From Streptomyces sp. H27-C3 (GTDB lineage: Bacteria > Actinomycetota > Actinomycetes > Streptomycetales > Streptomycetaceae), in the NCBI RefSeq assembly GCF_030063415.1, contig NZ_JASITA010000005.1, forward strand, positions 1-64,000: a stretch of 64,000 nt of DNA, given 5' to 3'. Below are positions 17,989 to 26,371 of the stretch, piece after piece. The notes beneath the pieces were generated by a model, which saw only the letters and a program-made list of their open reading frames with translations, was not told the DNA's origin and made no database searches. Position numbers and translations under genes: made by a program. Position 1 is the stretch's first letter; each line of letters starts with the position of its first letter.

Positions 17989-18707
17989 GTCAGGACTTCG
18001 GGCCGCGGGCCCCGGGTCCGCCTGCGGAAAGCCGCGACGCCGGCAGCGGCTCAGCACTTCATGCGGTCCGGAAAGCGGAATCCGCTCTCGACCGTGCCCG
18101 TGTCCGCTCCAGGCGGGCGCTGCTGCTCCGGGGCTCGCTGCTCGCCGCGGTCGCCCTGCTGTGGAGCGGGGCCGCGGCGCTCATGATCGCCGGGGCCGCT
18201 CCCGGGTGGGTGGTGTTCGGCGGGTGCTGCGCCCTGCTCCTCACCCTGGGTCTTGTGCTCAGCAGGCTCGCGGAGCGCCGCCTGGTCGCGGTGACCGTCT
18301 CCGGCCGGAGCATGGAGCCCGCGCATCACGAGGGCGACCAGGTGCTCGTGCGCCGCCGGGCCGTGCCCGTGCCGGGCGCGGTGGTGGTCGTCGAGCGGCC
18401 GCCGTTCCGCTCGCCGTGGACCGAGCCGCCGGTGGCGTCGACTGCCGGTCCGCATCTGATCTACGAGCGCCAGTGGGTCATCAAGAGAGTGGCCGCCGTC
18501 CCGGGTGATCGTGTCCCCCGGGACGGCGTGCCCGCCCTCGCCGACGCGCCGGGTCCGGTGGTGCCACCGGGGATGCTGGTGCTTCTCGGGGACAACGAGG
18601 CGGAGAGCTACGACTCCCGGCAGGTCGGGTACTTCCCGGCGGCGCGGGTGCTCGGTGCGGTCGTACGACGGCAGGGGCGCGACGCCGTCAGTTCGCGGCA
18701 CGGATGA
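17985..18707 (+). CDS. S26-family signal peptidase
   Basis: A 240-residue membrane serine protease. Two hydrophobic segments (about 44-66 and 72-92) precede the catalytic domain. The catalytic serine lies in VSGRSMEP, the general-base lysine in WVIKRVAAVPGD, and the family box GDN...SYDSRQVGYFP is present. It is distinct from housekeeping signal peptidases in having two N-terminal membrane spans and a short catalytic domain, closer to dedicated peptidases of the IMP/TraF type. ATGA overlap with the ABC gene suggests a dedicated role in cutting the leader of the peptide. Its 3' end overlaps the convergent XRE gene by 20 bp. Confidence 0.88.
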   Translation: MSQDFGPRAPGPPAESRDAGSGSALHAVRKAESALDRARVRSRRALLLRGSLLAAVALLWSGAAALMIAGAAPGWVVFGGCCALLLTLGLVLSRLAERRLVAVTVSGRSMEPAHHEGDQVLVRRRAVPVPGAVVVVERPPFRSPWTEPPVASTAGPHLIYERQWVIKRVAAVPGDRVPRDGVPALADAPGPVVPPGMLVLLGDNEAESYDSRQVGYFPAARVLGAVVRRQGRDAVSSRHG

Positions 18708-19659
18708 TGAACACCTGGCGGCCCTTGCCCGTGCATCGCTGCATCACCGCTTCGGCGCCCTCGGTCTGGCTGGAACCCGCTATACCCACGCAGCCGCGGC
18801 CCTCCACCCGGAGCACGAACCTGCCCTTGCCGAGTTCGCCCGACGGTTCGACGCGGAACAGGCTGCCGTCCTCGCAGTCGTCCATCGGTTCCAGCAGGCC
18901 GGCCCCGCGCGAGTCGGCCAGCGCCTGCAGGCAGCCCTTGCCGTAGTCGGGGTGATGCCACTGGATGCGGTAGAGGTTCTCCCTGACGAGCTCGAGGAGT
19001 GTGCTCTGCGGAGCCGCCTCCTTGCAGGGCCGCTGCACCGCCACCAGGGGCGTGTGCCGCCAGTCCCGCACGCGCCCGTCGGTCAGGCACAGTTCGGGGG
19101 CGACTGCGAGGTGGATCGTCACCCAGCCGCTGATGGGCGAAGGCGCCGCGGAGAAGGACCGGGGTGGGGCGCCCGATGAGCCGTCACGGCCCTCGTCGCC
19201 GCGCAGCAGCGCCGTGGTGACGGCCGCCGCCACCAGCACGAAGGTGAGGGCTGCGATCGCGAGTCGGCCAGGACCCAGATCCCTCGTCCGGCCGGTACGG
19301 GTGCTTTCGCGCCGCGAAGCCTGCGCCGTGACGACATCCTGCTGCGCCCCGGTGGCCGGCCGGTCGGTTGTCCCCGGCGCCGGTCCGGCGACCCGGTCCC
19401 AGGCTGCGAGCCATTCCGGTACGCGGTCGCCGTCTCCGCAGGCCCGTACGAAGGCCGTCAGCAGCTCGGGCCGTGGAGGCACGTCGCGCGCCAGCATGTT
19501 GTAGAGGGTGCTGCGGGGCAGCATGTCGTCCGCGTCTGCCGCCCGCTGTTCGAGCTGGCGGAACGACAGCCTGGAGCGCTTCTTCAGACGGCGCAGCAAC
19601 TCCATGAACGCCGCCGCGTCCTGGGCGTCGCCGAGCTCTGAGTCTCCTTGGCCAGTCAT
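18688..19659 (-). CDS. Membrane-anchored XRE-type regulator-like protein with extracytoplasmic C-terminal domain
   Basis: A 323-residue protein. Residues about 10-85 hold an XRE-like helix-turn-helix (MELLRRLKKRSRLSFRQLEQRA...LPRSTLYNML), about 155-175 a single membrane span, and about 200-323 an extracytoplasmic domain with several cysteines and repeated Q/W motifs resembling a beta-trefoil. Proteins of this build are common in Streptomyces; their targets are mostly unknown. The ATG at 19659 is chosen because upstream codons are non-conserved in style, though the ribosome site is weak. It converges on and overlaps the S26 peptidase gene, so it is not part of that operon. Confidence 0.75.
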   Translation of the reverse strand: MTGQGDSELGDAQDAAAFMELLRRLKKRSRLSFRQLEQRAADADDMLPRSTLYNMLARDVPPRPELLTAFVRACGDGDRVPEWLAAWDRVAGPAPGTTDRPATGAQQDVVTAQASRRESTRTGRTRDLGPGRLAIAALTFVLVAAAVTTALLRGDEGRDGSSGAPPRSFSAAPSPISGWVTIHLAVAPELCLTDGRVRDWRHTPLVAVQRPCKEAAPQSTLLELVRENLYRIQWHHPDYGKGCLQALADSRGAGLLEPMDDCEDGSLFRVEPSGELGKGRFVLRVEGRGCVGIAGSSQTEGAEAVMQRCTGKGRQVFIIRAAN

Positions 19660-19965
19660 GGGCCCGATCGTGGCCGTAGCGCCACGGGGGCGGCAATGGT
19701 CATCCTTGCCATTCCTCGCGGCGCAGCACAACGACCGGATTTCGTACGGGCGTCGGCCACTCGCCTGCTCGCAGGGACCGACGCGGCGCGAGGCCGCCGC
19801 CCGTCACCCCCGCGGACGGACACCGGCGGACCCGTGCCACCGGGTCCCGCTCGGTCGTCGCGCTCACGCGGTGCGGTCGGGCGAACATCCTCCAGTCGTA
19901 GACCACCTCGCACTTGCCGCCGTACCCGCTGTAGGTCACGGTCCGCTGGGGGGCTGTCCTGCTTG

Positions 19966-19986
19966 CCTGACCAACGGCTGGTCAGG
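19966..19986 (-). terminator. Short hairpin downstream of SDR gene
   Basis: Perfect 8-bp arms CCTGACCA and TGGTCAGG with a 5-base loop lie about 125 bp past the SDR stop at 20111, next to the intergenic repeat. Confidence 0.4.
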
Positions 19987-19995
19987 GACGGAATG

Positions 19996-20021
19996 AGCCA
20001 GCCCGCCCGGCGATTGAGGAC
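19996..20021 (+). repeat. GC-rich intergenic repeat, copy 3
   Basis: The core AGCCCGCCCGGCGATTGAGG matches the copies at 245-270 and 35157-35210. It is plus-oriented. Confidence 0.6.
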
Positions 20022-20110
20022 ACGCCGAAGGGCGTCCCGGGGGCGGGCAAACCGGGGGCCCGGGGTCCAGGGAGCCCGGCAGCCCCGGAATCCAGGAATC
20101 CCGGCCCAAC

Positions 20111-21070
20111 TCACCGCGCCCCATAAACCGGTAGGGGCGCCTCCGCGTCCGCCAGCAGCTTCCGCACCGCTTCCCCCGCCTCCGCGGGCGCCCACCGCGC
20201 CCCCCTGTCCGCCGTCGGCCCCGCGTGCCAGCCCTCCATGACCGTGATGCGGCCGGCCTCCGCCTCGAAGACTCGACCGGTGACCCCGGCGCTCGCCGCC
20301 GAGCCGAGCCACACCACCAGCGGCGAGACGTTGTCCGGGGCCATCGCGTCGAACCCGCCGCCGCCCGGCGCGGCCATGGCTCCGGCGAAGGTCTGCTCGG
20401 TCATCCGAGTGCGGGCCGCCGGGGCGATCGCGTTGACCTGGACGCCGTACCGCTCCATCTCCGCCGCCGCCACCAGCGTCAGGCCGATGATGCCGGCCTT
20501 GGCCGCCGAGTAGTTGCCCTGCCCCACGCTGCCCAACAGGCCCGCTCCCGAGCTGGTGTTGACCACCCGCGCCGCGACCCCCCGGCCCGCCTTCGCCTCC
20601 GCACGCCAGTACGCCGCCGCGTGCTTCAGCATCAGGAAGTGCCCCTTCAGATGCACCCGCACCACCGCGTCCCAGTCGTCCTCGTCCAGGTTGACGAGCA
20701 TCCGGTCGCGCAGGAAACCCGCGTTGTTGACCAGGGTGTCGAGTCGGCCGAAGGTCCCCACCGCCGCCGCGACCAGCGACGCCGCACCGTCGGACGTGGC
20801 GATGTCCCCACCGTGCGCCACCGCCTTGCCGCCGGCCGCTACGATCTCGTCGACGACCTGCTGCGCGGGGCTCACCGAGGTTCCCGCCCCGTCGAGCCCG
20901 ACGCCCAGGTCGTTGACGACGACCTTCGCGCCCTCGGCCGCGAAGGCGAGAGCGTGCGCACGTCCGAGCCCGCGCCCCGCGCCCGTCACGATCACAACAC
21001 GTCCGCCGCAGAGCCCCTCGAAGCGGCCCTCGCCACTTCCGTCGCCAATTCCGCCACCGATACCGGCCAT
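20111..21070 (-). CDS. SDR dehydrogenase of steroid C/D-ring degradation (Rv3548c position)
   Basis: A 319-residue short-chain dehydrogenase. The NAD(P) motif TGAGRGLGRA (near 29-38), NNAG, and the catalytic S-Y-K set (SSGAG...GNYSAAKAG) are present. The extra length relative to 250-residue SDRs lies in a C-terminal extension typical of peroxisomal-multifunctional-enzyme-like (3R)-hydroxyacyl-CoA dehydrogenases. Its place, directly after another SDR and divergent from echA20-ipdABC, is that of Rv3548c in the Mycobacterium KstR2 regulon. The precise substrate is not deducible. Confidence 0.88.
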   Translation of the reverse strand: MAGIGGGIGDGSGEGRFEGLCGGRVVIVTGAGRGLGRAHALAFAAEGAKVVVNDLGVGLDGAGTSVSPAQQVVDEIVAAGGKAVAHGGDIATSDGAASLVAAAVGTFGRLDTLVNNAGFLRDRMLVNLDEDDWDAVVRVHLKGHFLMLKHAAAYWRAEAKAGRGVAARVVNTSSGAGLLGSVGQGNYSAAKAGIIGLTLVAAAEMERYGVQVNAIAPAARTRMTEQTFAGAMAAPGGGGFDAMAPDNVSPLVVWLGSAASAGVTGRVFEAEAGRITVMEGWHAGPTADRGARWAPAEAGEAVRKLLADAEAPLPVYGAR

Positions 21071-21071
21071 G

Positions 21072-21836
21072 TCAGCTCTCCTTGTTGGCTGTTGCGGCGT
21101 CGAGGAACGCGGGCCGCTCCCCGCCCCCGTGGATGAGCAGCGAGGCCCCGCTCACATACCCGGCGCGCTCCGACGCGAGGAAGACCACCGCGTCACCGAT
21201 CTCCGAGGGCTCGGCGAGCCGCCCCGCGGGCACGGTCCGCCCGACGGCCGCGATGCCCGCCTCGTCCCCGTAGTGCAGATGCGAGAGTTCCGTACGGACC
21301 ATCCCGAGCACGAGCGTGTTGACCCGCACCTCGGGCGCCCACTCCACGGCCATCGACCCGGCCAGGTTCCGCAGCCCCGCCTTGGCCGCTCCATAGGCGG
21401 CCGTTCCGGGCGACGGCCGGCTCCCGCTGACGCTGCCGATCATCACCACCGACCCCCGGGACGTGCGCAGATACTCGTACGCCGCGAGGGAGGCATGCAT
21501 CGGCGCCGTCAGATTCAGCGCGACCACGCGCGCGTGCCGCTCCGCCTCGCCCTCCCCGAGGAGCCGGTACGGCGTCCCGCCCGCGTTGTTGACCAGCACG
21601 TCGAGCCGACCGTAGGTCGCCACGACATCGGCGAAGAAGTCGTGGACGGCGGCCTGGTCCCGCAGATCCACCGGCCTGAACACGGCCGTGCGGCCTGCCG
21701 ATTCCACCGGCCGGTCCGGTGGTCTGCGGGCGCACACCACTACCTTCGCGCCCGCCGCCAGGAACGCCCGCGCGATTCCCGCGCCGACGCCGCGCGTGCC
21801 GCCGGTGACGACGGCGACCCTCCCGTCCAGTTCCAT
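21072..21836 (-). CDS. SDR dehydrogenase (Rv3549c position)
   Basis: A 254-residue classical SDR with TGGTRGVGAG at the N-terminus, NNAG and the SGS...YGAAK active-site set. It is separated from the downstream SDR gene by one base, so the two are one operon. It heads the leftward arm of the divergent steroid locus. No Shine-Dalgarno precedes the ATG, and the 16-bp palindrome lies 18 bases upstream, so a leaderless or near-leaderless transcript with the operator over the core promoter is plausible. Confidence 0.88.
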   Translation of the reverse strand: MELDGRVAVVTGGTRGVGAGIARAFLAAGAKVVVCARRPPDRPVESAGRTAVFRPVDLRDQAAVHDFFADVVATYGRLDVLVNNAGGTPYRLLGEGEAERHARVVALNLTAPMHASLAAYEYLRTSRGSVVMIGSVSGSRPSPGTAAYGAAKAGLRNLAGSMAVEWAPEVRVNTLVLGMVRTELSHLHYGDEAGIAAVGRTVPAGRLAEPSEIGDAVVFLASERAGYVSGASLLIHGGGERPAFLDAATANKES

Positions 21837-21854
21837 TCGCTGCTACCTTCCCTA

Positions 21855-21870
21855 CCTAACAAATGTTTGG
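21855..21870. promoter_or_regulatory. Candidate KstR2 operator 1
   Basis: CCTAACAAATGTTTGG is a palindrome of form CCnAACAnnTGTTnGG between the divergent SDR and echA20 genes. Its reverse complement matches the site at 31327-31342 at 14 of 16 positions. A TetR protein resembling KstR2 is encoded between the two loci. Confidence 0.7.
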
Positions 21871-21892
21871 TGGAAAGGTAGCTGATCCGCTC

Positions 21893-22681
21893 ATGGGTGT
21901 CTCCACCTCAAGCCCGGACAACGGCATCCGCGTCGTCACGGCCGACTTCCCGCCCGTCAACGCGCTGCCCGTACAAGGCTGGTACGACCTCGCCGACGCC
22001 ATCCGCGCGGCGGGCCGCGACCCGGAGATCCGCTGTGTGGTCCTCGCCGCCGAAGGCCGAGGCTTCAACGCGGGCGTCGATATCAAGGAGATGCAGCGCG
22101 ACCCCGGCCACAGCGCCCTCATCGGCGCCAATCACGGCTGCTCCGAGGCCTTCGCCGCCGTCTACGAGTGCGAGGTGCCCGTCGTCGCGGCGGTCAACGG
22201 CTTCTGTCTGGGCGGCGGAATCGGCCTGGTCGGCAACGCGGACGCGATCGTCGCGTCCGACGACGCCACCTTCGGGCTGCCCGAGCTGGACCGGGGTGCG
22301 CTCGGGGCCGCCACCCACCTCGCCCGCCTCGTCCCCCAGCATCTGATGCGCACGCTGTACTACACCTCGCGCACCGTGAGCGCGCAGGAGCTGCACCGGC
22401 ACGGCTCGGTCTGGCAGGTCGTGCCGCGCGCCGAGCTGCGCGGGGCCGCCCTGGGGCTGGCCCGCGAGATCGCGCGAAAGGACGGCTCGCTCATCCGGCT
22501 GGCCAAGGCCGCCATCAACGGCATCGACCCGGTGGACGTGCGCCGCAGTTACCGCTTCGAGCAGGGCTTCACCTTCGAGGCCAACCTCAGCGGCCTCGCC
22601 GGCCGCGTCCGCGACACCTTCGGCAAGGACAGCGAAGCCCACGACACCGTCCGCGGGCACGGCAAGGAGAACCCGGCATGA
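21893..22681 (+). CDS. echA20: Enoyl-CoA hydratase-family ring hydrolase EchA20
   Basis: A 262-residue crotonase-fold protein. The oxyanion-hole segments AAEGRGFNAGVDIKEM and CLGGGIGLVGNADAIVAS and the GLPEL...LGAATHLARLVP helix are visible. In Mycobacterium EchA20 opens ring D of the HIP-derived CoA thioester, and here the order echA20-ipdA-ipdB-ipdC is identical. The ATG at 21893 is chosen over one at 21863, because the latter would place the operator inside the gene and add non-conserved residues. ATGA overlap links it to ipdA. Confidence 0.9.
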   Translation: MGVSTSSPDNGIRVVTADFPPVNALPVQGWYDLADAIRAAGRDPEIRCVVLAAEGRGFNAGVDIKEMQRDPGHSALIGANHGCSEAFAAVYECEVPVVAAVNGFCLGGGIGLVGNADAIVASDDATFGLPELDRGALGAATHLARLVPQHLMRTLYYTSRTVSAQELHRHGSVWQVVPRAELRGAALGLAREIARKDGSLIRLAKAAINGIDPVDVRRSYRFEQGFTFEANLSGLAGRVRDTFGKDSEAHDTVRGHGKENPA

Positions 22682-23535
22682 GCGCCCAGAGCGACAAGAC
22701 GCTTTCCGCCGAGGAGGTCGTATCCCGCCTCCGCAGCGGCATGGCCATCGGCATCGGCGGCTGGGGCTCGCGCCGCAAGCCCATGGCCCTGGTCCGGGCA
22801 CTGCTCCGGTCGGAGATCACCGATCTCACCGTGATCGCGTACGGCGGCCCCGACGTCGGCCTCCTGGCCGCCGCCGGAAAGATCCGCAGGTTGGTCACCG
22901 CGTTCGTCACCCTCGACTCGATCCCCCTCGAACCGCACTACCGCGCAGCCCGCGAGAACGGCGCCTTCGAACTCACCGAGATCGACGAGGCGATGTTCAT
23001 GTGGGGTTTGCACGCGGCGGCGAACCGGCTGCCCTTCCTGCCCGTCCGCGCCGGCCTCGGCTCCGACGTGATGCGGGTCAACCCCCAGCTCCGTACGGTC
23101 ACTTCGCCCTATGACGACGGTGAGGAGTTCGTCGCCGTGCCCGCCCTGCGGATGGACGCCGCACTGGTCCACCTGAACCGCGCCGACCGGTTCGGCGACG
23201 GCCAGTACCTGGGCCCCGACCCGTACTTCGACGACCTCTTCTGCGAGGCGGCCGACACGGCGTACGTCTCCTGCGAGCAGCTGGTCGACACGGCCGAGCT
23301 CACCAAGGACGCGCCACCGCAGTCCCTCCTGGTCAAGCGACACGCGGTCACCGGCGTGAGCGAGACGCCGAACGGCGCGCACTTCACCTCGTGCGCCCCC
23401 GACTACGGCCGTGACGAGGCCTTCCAGAAGCTGTACGCGACCACTCCCTGGCCCGAGTTCGCCGCACGTTTCCTGTCCGGGGACGAGAGGGCCTACCAGT
23501 CGGCCGTGCAGGCCTGGCACGAGGAGCAGAAGTGA
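22678..23535 (+). CDS. ipdA: Ring C hydrolase alpha subunit IpdA (CoA-transferase fold)
   Basis: A 285-residue protein with a class I CoA-transferase alpha fold (GMAIGIGGWGSRRKPMALVRALL near the N-terminus). With IpdB it forms the hydrolase that opens the last steroid ring (COCHEA-CoA) rather than transferring CoA. It overlaps echA20 upstream and ipdB downstream by 4 bp each, so the subunits are translated together in fixed ratio. The function rests on synteny with Rv3550-Rv3553 and family resemblance. Confidence 0.9.
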   Translation: MSAQSDKTLSAEEVVSRLRSGMAIGIGGWGSRRKPMALVRALLRSEITDLTVIAYGGPDVGLLAAAGKIRRLVTAFVTLDSIPLEPHYRAARENGAFELTEIDEAMFMWGLHAAANRLPFLPVRAGLGSDVMRVNPQLRTVTSPYDDGEEFVAVPALRMDAALVHLNRADRFGDGQYLGPDPYFDDLFCEAADTAYVSCEQLVDTAELTKDAPPQSLLVKRHAVTGVSETPNGAHFTSCAPDYGRDEAFQKLYATTPWPEFAARFLSGDERAYQSAVQAWHEEQK

Positions 23536-24323
23536 GCACGACACCCACCGCCGCGGGCGCGCACCCCGCCCCTGACACGGCCTCGGACACCGCTGGGGCC
23601 ACCCGCGCCGAGTACTGCGTGATCGCCTGCGCGGAGGCCTGGCGCGACAGCGGCGAGGTGCTGGCGAGCCCCATGGGCACCGTGCCGGGCATCGGCGCCC
23701 GGCTCGCCAAGCGCACCTTCTCCCCCGGCCTGCTGCTCACCGACGGCGAGGCGCTGCTCGTCGGTCTCGACGGGACGCCCGAGGGCTGGCTCCCGTACCG
23801 GCAGCACCTCGCCATGGTCACCGGCGGCAGGCGGCACGTGATGATGGGCGTCAGCCAGGTCGACCGCTTCGGCAACCAGAACATCTCCTGCATCGGCGAC
23901 TGGGCCCAGCCGACCCGCCAGCTGCTCGGCGTGCGCGGCGCGCCCGTCAACACCCTGAACAATCCGACGAGTTACTGGGTGCCCAGGCACTCCACCCGGG
24001 TGTTCGTCGAGAAGGTCGACATGGTCTGCGGCGTCGGTTACGACAACGCGGCCGCCGCCGGGCCTAGCGCCACCCGCTACCACCGCATCCCGCGCGTCGT
24101 CAGCGACCTGGGCGTCTTCGACTTCGAGACCCCCGACCACTCGATGCGTCTCGCCTCGCTGCACCCGGGCGTCACGGCCGACCAGGTCCGTGAGGCGACC
24201 GGCTTCGCCCTCACCGCCTCGGCCGACGTGCCCTTCACCCGCGAGCCCTCCCCTGCTGAACTGCGCCTGATCCGCGAGGTCATCGACCCCGACGGCCTGC
24301 GCGATCGGGAGGTCAGGGCCTGA
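23532..24323 (+). CDS. ipdB: Ring C hydrolase beta subunit IpdB
   Basis: A 263-residue CoA-transferase beta-like protein with an NQNISCIGDWAQPTRQLLG...NTLNNPTSYW segment typical of the IpdB group. It starts with GTG inside the ipdA stop (GTGA) and its TGA overlaps the ATG of ipdC. It partners IpdA in opening the final carbocycle to a linear CoA ester. Confidence 0.9.
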   Translation: MSTTPTAAGAHPAPDTASDTAGATRAEYCVIACAEAWRDSGEVLASPMGTVPGIGARLAKRTFSPGLLLTDGEALLVGLDGTPEGWLPYRQHLAMVTGGRRHVMMGVSQVDRFGNQNISCIGDWAQPTRQLLGVRGAPVNTLNNPTSYWVPRHSTRVFVEKVDMVCGVGYDNAAAAGPSATRYHRIPRVVSDLGVFDFETPDHSMRLASLHPGVTADQVREATGFALTASADVPFTREPSPAELRLIREVIDPDGLRDREVRA

Positions 24324-25390
24324 TGGAGACCGCACTCACCCGGCTCACCGGCGTCAGGCACCCCCTCGTCCAGACCGGCATGGGCTGGGTGGCCGGCCCG
24401 CGCCTGGTCTCGGCCGCCGCCGAAGCGGGCGCGCTGGGCATTCTCGCCTCCGCGACCATGACCACCGACCGGCTCCTGCGCGCGGTGCGCGAGGTCAAGT
24501 CCCGTACGGACGAGCCCTTCGGCGTCAATCTGCGCGCCGACGCGAGCGATGCGCGTGAGCGGGTACGGATCGTCATCGACGAGGGCGTGAAGGTGGCCTC
24601 CTTCGCTCTCGCGCCGTCCAGGGACCTGATCGCGGAGCTGAAGGACGCGGGGGTCGTCGTCATCCCGTCCATCGGCGCGCGCCGGCACGCCGAGAAGGTC
24701 GCGGCCTGGGGCGCGGACGCGGTGATGGTCCAGGGCGGGGAGGGCGGCGGACACACCGGTGAGGTGGCAACGACCGTGCTGCTCCCGCAGGTTGTCGACG
24801 CGGTCGACATCCCCGTGATCGCCGCGGGCGGCTTCTGCGACGGTCGCGGCCTGGTCGCCGCGCTGGCGTACGGCGCCGCGGGCATCGGCATGGGCACCCG
24901 CTTCCTGCTCACCTCCGACTCGACGGTCCCCGACGCCGTGAAGGCCGAGTACCTCGCGGCGGGCGTCAAGGAGGTCACGGTCACCACGGCCGTCGACGGC
25001 CTCCCGCACCGCATGCTCCGCAGCGATCTTGTCGACTCCCTGGAACGGGCGGGCCGCACCCGGGCACTGGCGCAGGCCGTGCGCCGCGCCGCCGGTTTCA
25101 AGAAGATCTCCGGGCTGACCTGGACCACGATGGTCCGTGACGGTCTGGCCATGAAACAGGGCAGGGACCTCAGCTGGAGTCAGGTCCTGCTGGCCGCCAA
25201 TACCCCGATGCTGCTCAAGGCGTCCATGGTCGACGGCCGCACCGATCTCGGTGTGATGGCGTCCGGCCAGGTCGCGGGACTGATCGAGGATCTGCCGTCC
25301 TGCGCCCAGCTGGTGGCACGTGTCATGGCAGAGGCGAACGAAACGCTCGAACGATTCCAGGCGCTCCGCACCCTGCCGACAGCAGGGTGA
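24323..25390 (+). CDS. ipdC: Flavin-dependent NPD-family reductase IpdC
   Basis: A 355-residue nitronate-monooxygenase-family TIM barrel. The family pattern is clear in PLVQTGMGWVAGPRLVSAAAEAG, MVQGGEGGGHTGE (flavin phosphate loop) and AAGGFCDGRGLVAALAYGAAGIGMGTRFL. In this operon position the protein corresponds to Rv3553 (IpdC), needed for HIP degradation in Mycobacterium and Rhodococcus, where it acts as a CoA-thioester reductase. It is the last gene of the rightward arm. Confidence 0.9.
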   Translation: METALTRLTGVRHPLVQTGMGWVAGPRLVSAAAEAGALGILASATMTTDRLLRAVREVKSRTDEPFGVNLRADASDARERVRIVIDEGVKVASFALAPSRDLIAELKDAGVVVIPSIGARRHAEKVAAWGADAVMVQGGEGGGHTGEVATTVLLPQVVDAVDIPVIAAGGFCDGRGLVAALAYGAAGIGMGTRFLLTSDSTVPDAVKAEYLAAGVKEVTVTTAVDGLPHRMLRSDLVDSLERAGRTRALAQAVRRAAGFKKISGLTWTTMVRDGLAMKQGRDLSWSQVLLAANTPMLLKASMVDGRTDLGVMASGQVAGLIEDLPSCAQLVARVMAEANETLERFQALRTLPTAG

Positions 25391-25418
25391 TTCCTTCTCC
25401 CTCGCAGGAGTGGTCCAG

Positions 25419-26351
25419 ATGAGCCGTGCCCGAATACGCCTGGCGACCGGAGCGGCCCTGGCCGCTCTCGCCCTCGGGACGCTGCCCGCCCCGGCGCTCG
25501 CCGGGGCGGCGGCCGAAGGACCGGCCGCCGCCGCCCAGCACCGCCAGCGCGGCGACGAGGTCCGTCAGGTCCTCCTGGAGGGCGCGGTCAACGTCCGTGA
25601 TGTGGGCGGCTATCGCACGTACGGCGGGGACACGGTCCGCCACGGGCAGGTCTACCGCGCGGACGCGCTGAGCAAGCTCACCGACGCGGACGTCGTCACG
25701 CTCTCCCGGCTCGGCCTGAAGAAGGTCGTCGACTACCGGGTCCCGGTCGAGGTGCAGTTCGACGGCGTGGACCGGCTCCCCGCGGGCCTCACCGCGGTCT
25801 CGCGCCCGGTCACGGACAACGGGCTGTTCACGCAGCTGCTGACCGTCATCGGCTCCAAGGACCCGGTCAAGCAGGAGGAGATGCTCGGCGGCGGCCGGGC
25901 CGCGGCGTTCATGCGGGAGGTCTATCGGACGTTCGTCACGAGCCCGGAGAACCGGGCCCGGTTCGGGGCGACTCTGCGCGACATCGCCGAGGGCAGCCGC
26001 GACGCCCCGCTGCTGTACCACTGCACGGCGGGCAAGGACCGTACGGGCTGGACGAGTTACCTGCTGCTGCGCGCACTCGGTGTCCCGTCGCGCACGGCCG
26101 AGCACGACTACCTCGCGTCCAACACGTATCGCGCGGCATACGACGCGAAGCTCCGCGACGGCCTCAAGCAGGCCGGGCTGATGCAGAACCCGGATCTGCT
26201 GATTCCGCTCCAGGAGGTACGTGCGGACTACCTGGGCAGCGCTCTCGACCGGGTCGCGGCGGACTACGGCGGCCTGCACCACTATCTGGGCCAAGGCCTG
26301 GGCCTGGACTTCCGCACGATCGCGAAACTCCAGGCCCGGCTGCTGCGCTGA
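25419..26351 (+). CDS. Secreted tyrosine-phosphatase-like protein (MptpB family)
   Basis: A 310-residue protein with a signal peptide (about 1-29) and a Y_phosphatase3-type domain. The P-loop HCTAGKDRTGW (CX5R) near residue 206 has the lysine and aspartate seen in lipid/tyrosine phosphatases such as MptpB, and the N-terminal NVRDVGGYRT...VYRADALSKL motif is typical. The ATG at 25419 has a GCAGGAG site eight bases upstream. It follows ipdC by 28 bp but has no evident link to steroid metabolism. Confidence 0.88.
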   Translation: MSRARIRLATGAALAALALGTLPAPALAGAAAEGPAAAAQHRQRGDEVRQVLLEGAVNVRDVGGYRTYGGDTVRHGQVYRADALSKLTDADVVTLSRLGLKKVVDYRVPVEVQFDGVDRLPAGLTAVSRPVTDNGLFTQLLTVIGSKDPVKQEEMLGGGRAAAFMREVYRTFVTSPENRARFGATLRDIAEGSRDAPLLYHCTAGKDRTGWTSYLLLRALGVPSRTAEHDYLASNTYRAAYDAKLRDGLKQAGLMQNPDLLIPLQEVRADYLGSALDRVAADYGGLHHYLGQGLGLDFRTIAKLQARLLR

Positions 26352-26371
26352 CAAGAACTACGGCTGAAGCA

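Larger units (their letters stand above)
19660..20110. other. Gene-poor stretch
   Basis: About 450 bp between the XRE-type gene and an SDR gene. It contains a short hairpin, one GC-rich intergenic repeat and a 79-codon minus-strand frame (19700-19939, beginning MTYSGYGGKCEVVYDW) that I cannot connect to any family. It may be a degraded gene, and I do not call it as one. Confidence 0.5.

Noticed and set aside
18688..19659. XRE-type protein as the regulator of the peptide operon
   Set aside because: It is convergent and at the far end of the operon, and such genes are common genome-wide; position alone does not support a link.
19700..19939. 79-codon minus-strand frame in the gap after the XRE gene
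   Set aside because: No recognisable family, weak start, overlaps repeat-rich DNA; left as possible degraded gene.
21863..21892. Earlier ATG start for echA20
   Set aside because: Would put half of the operator palindrome inside the gene and adds non-conserved residues; no ribosome site.
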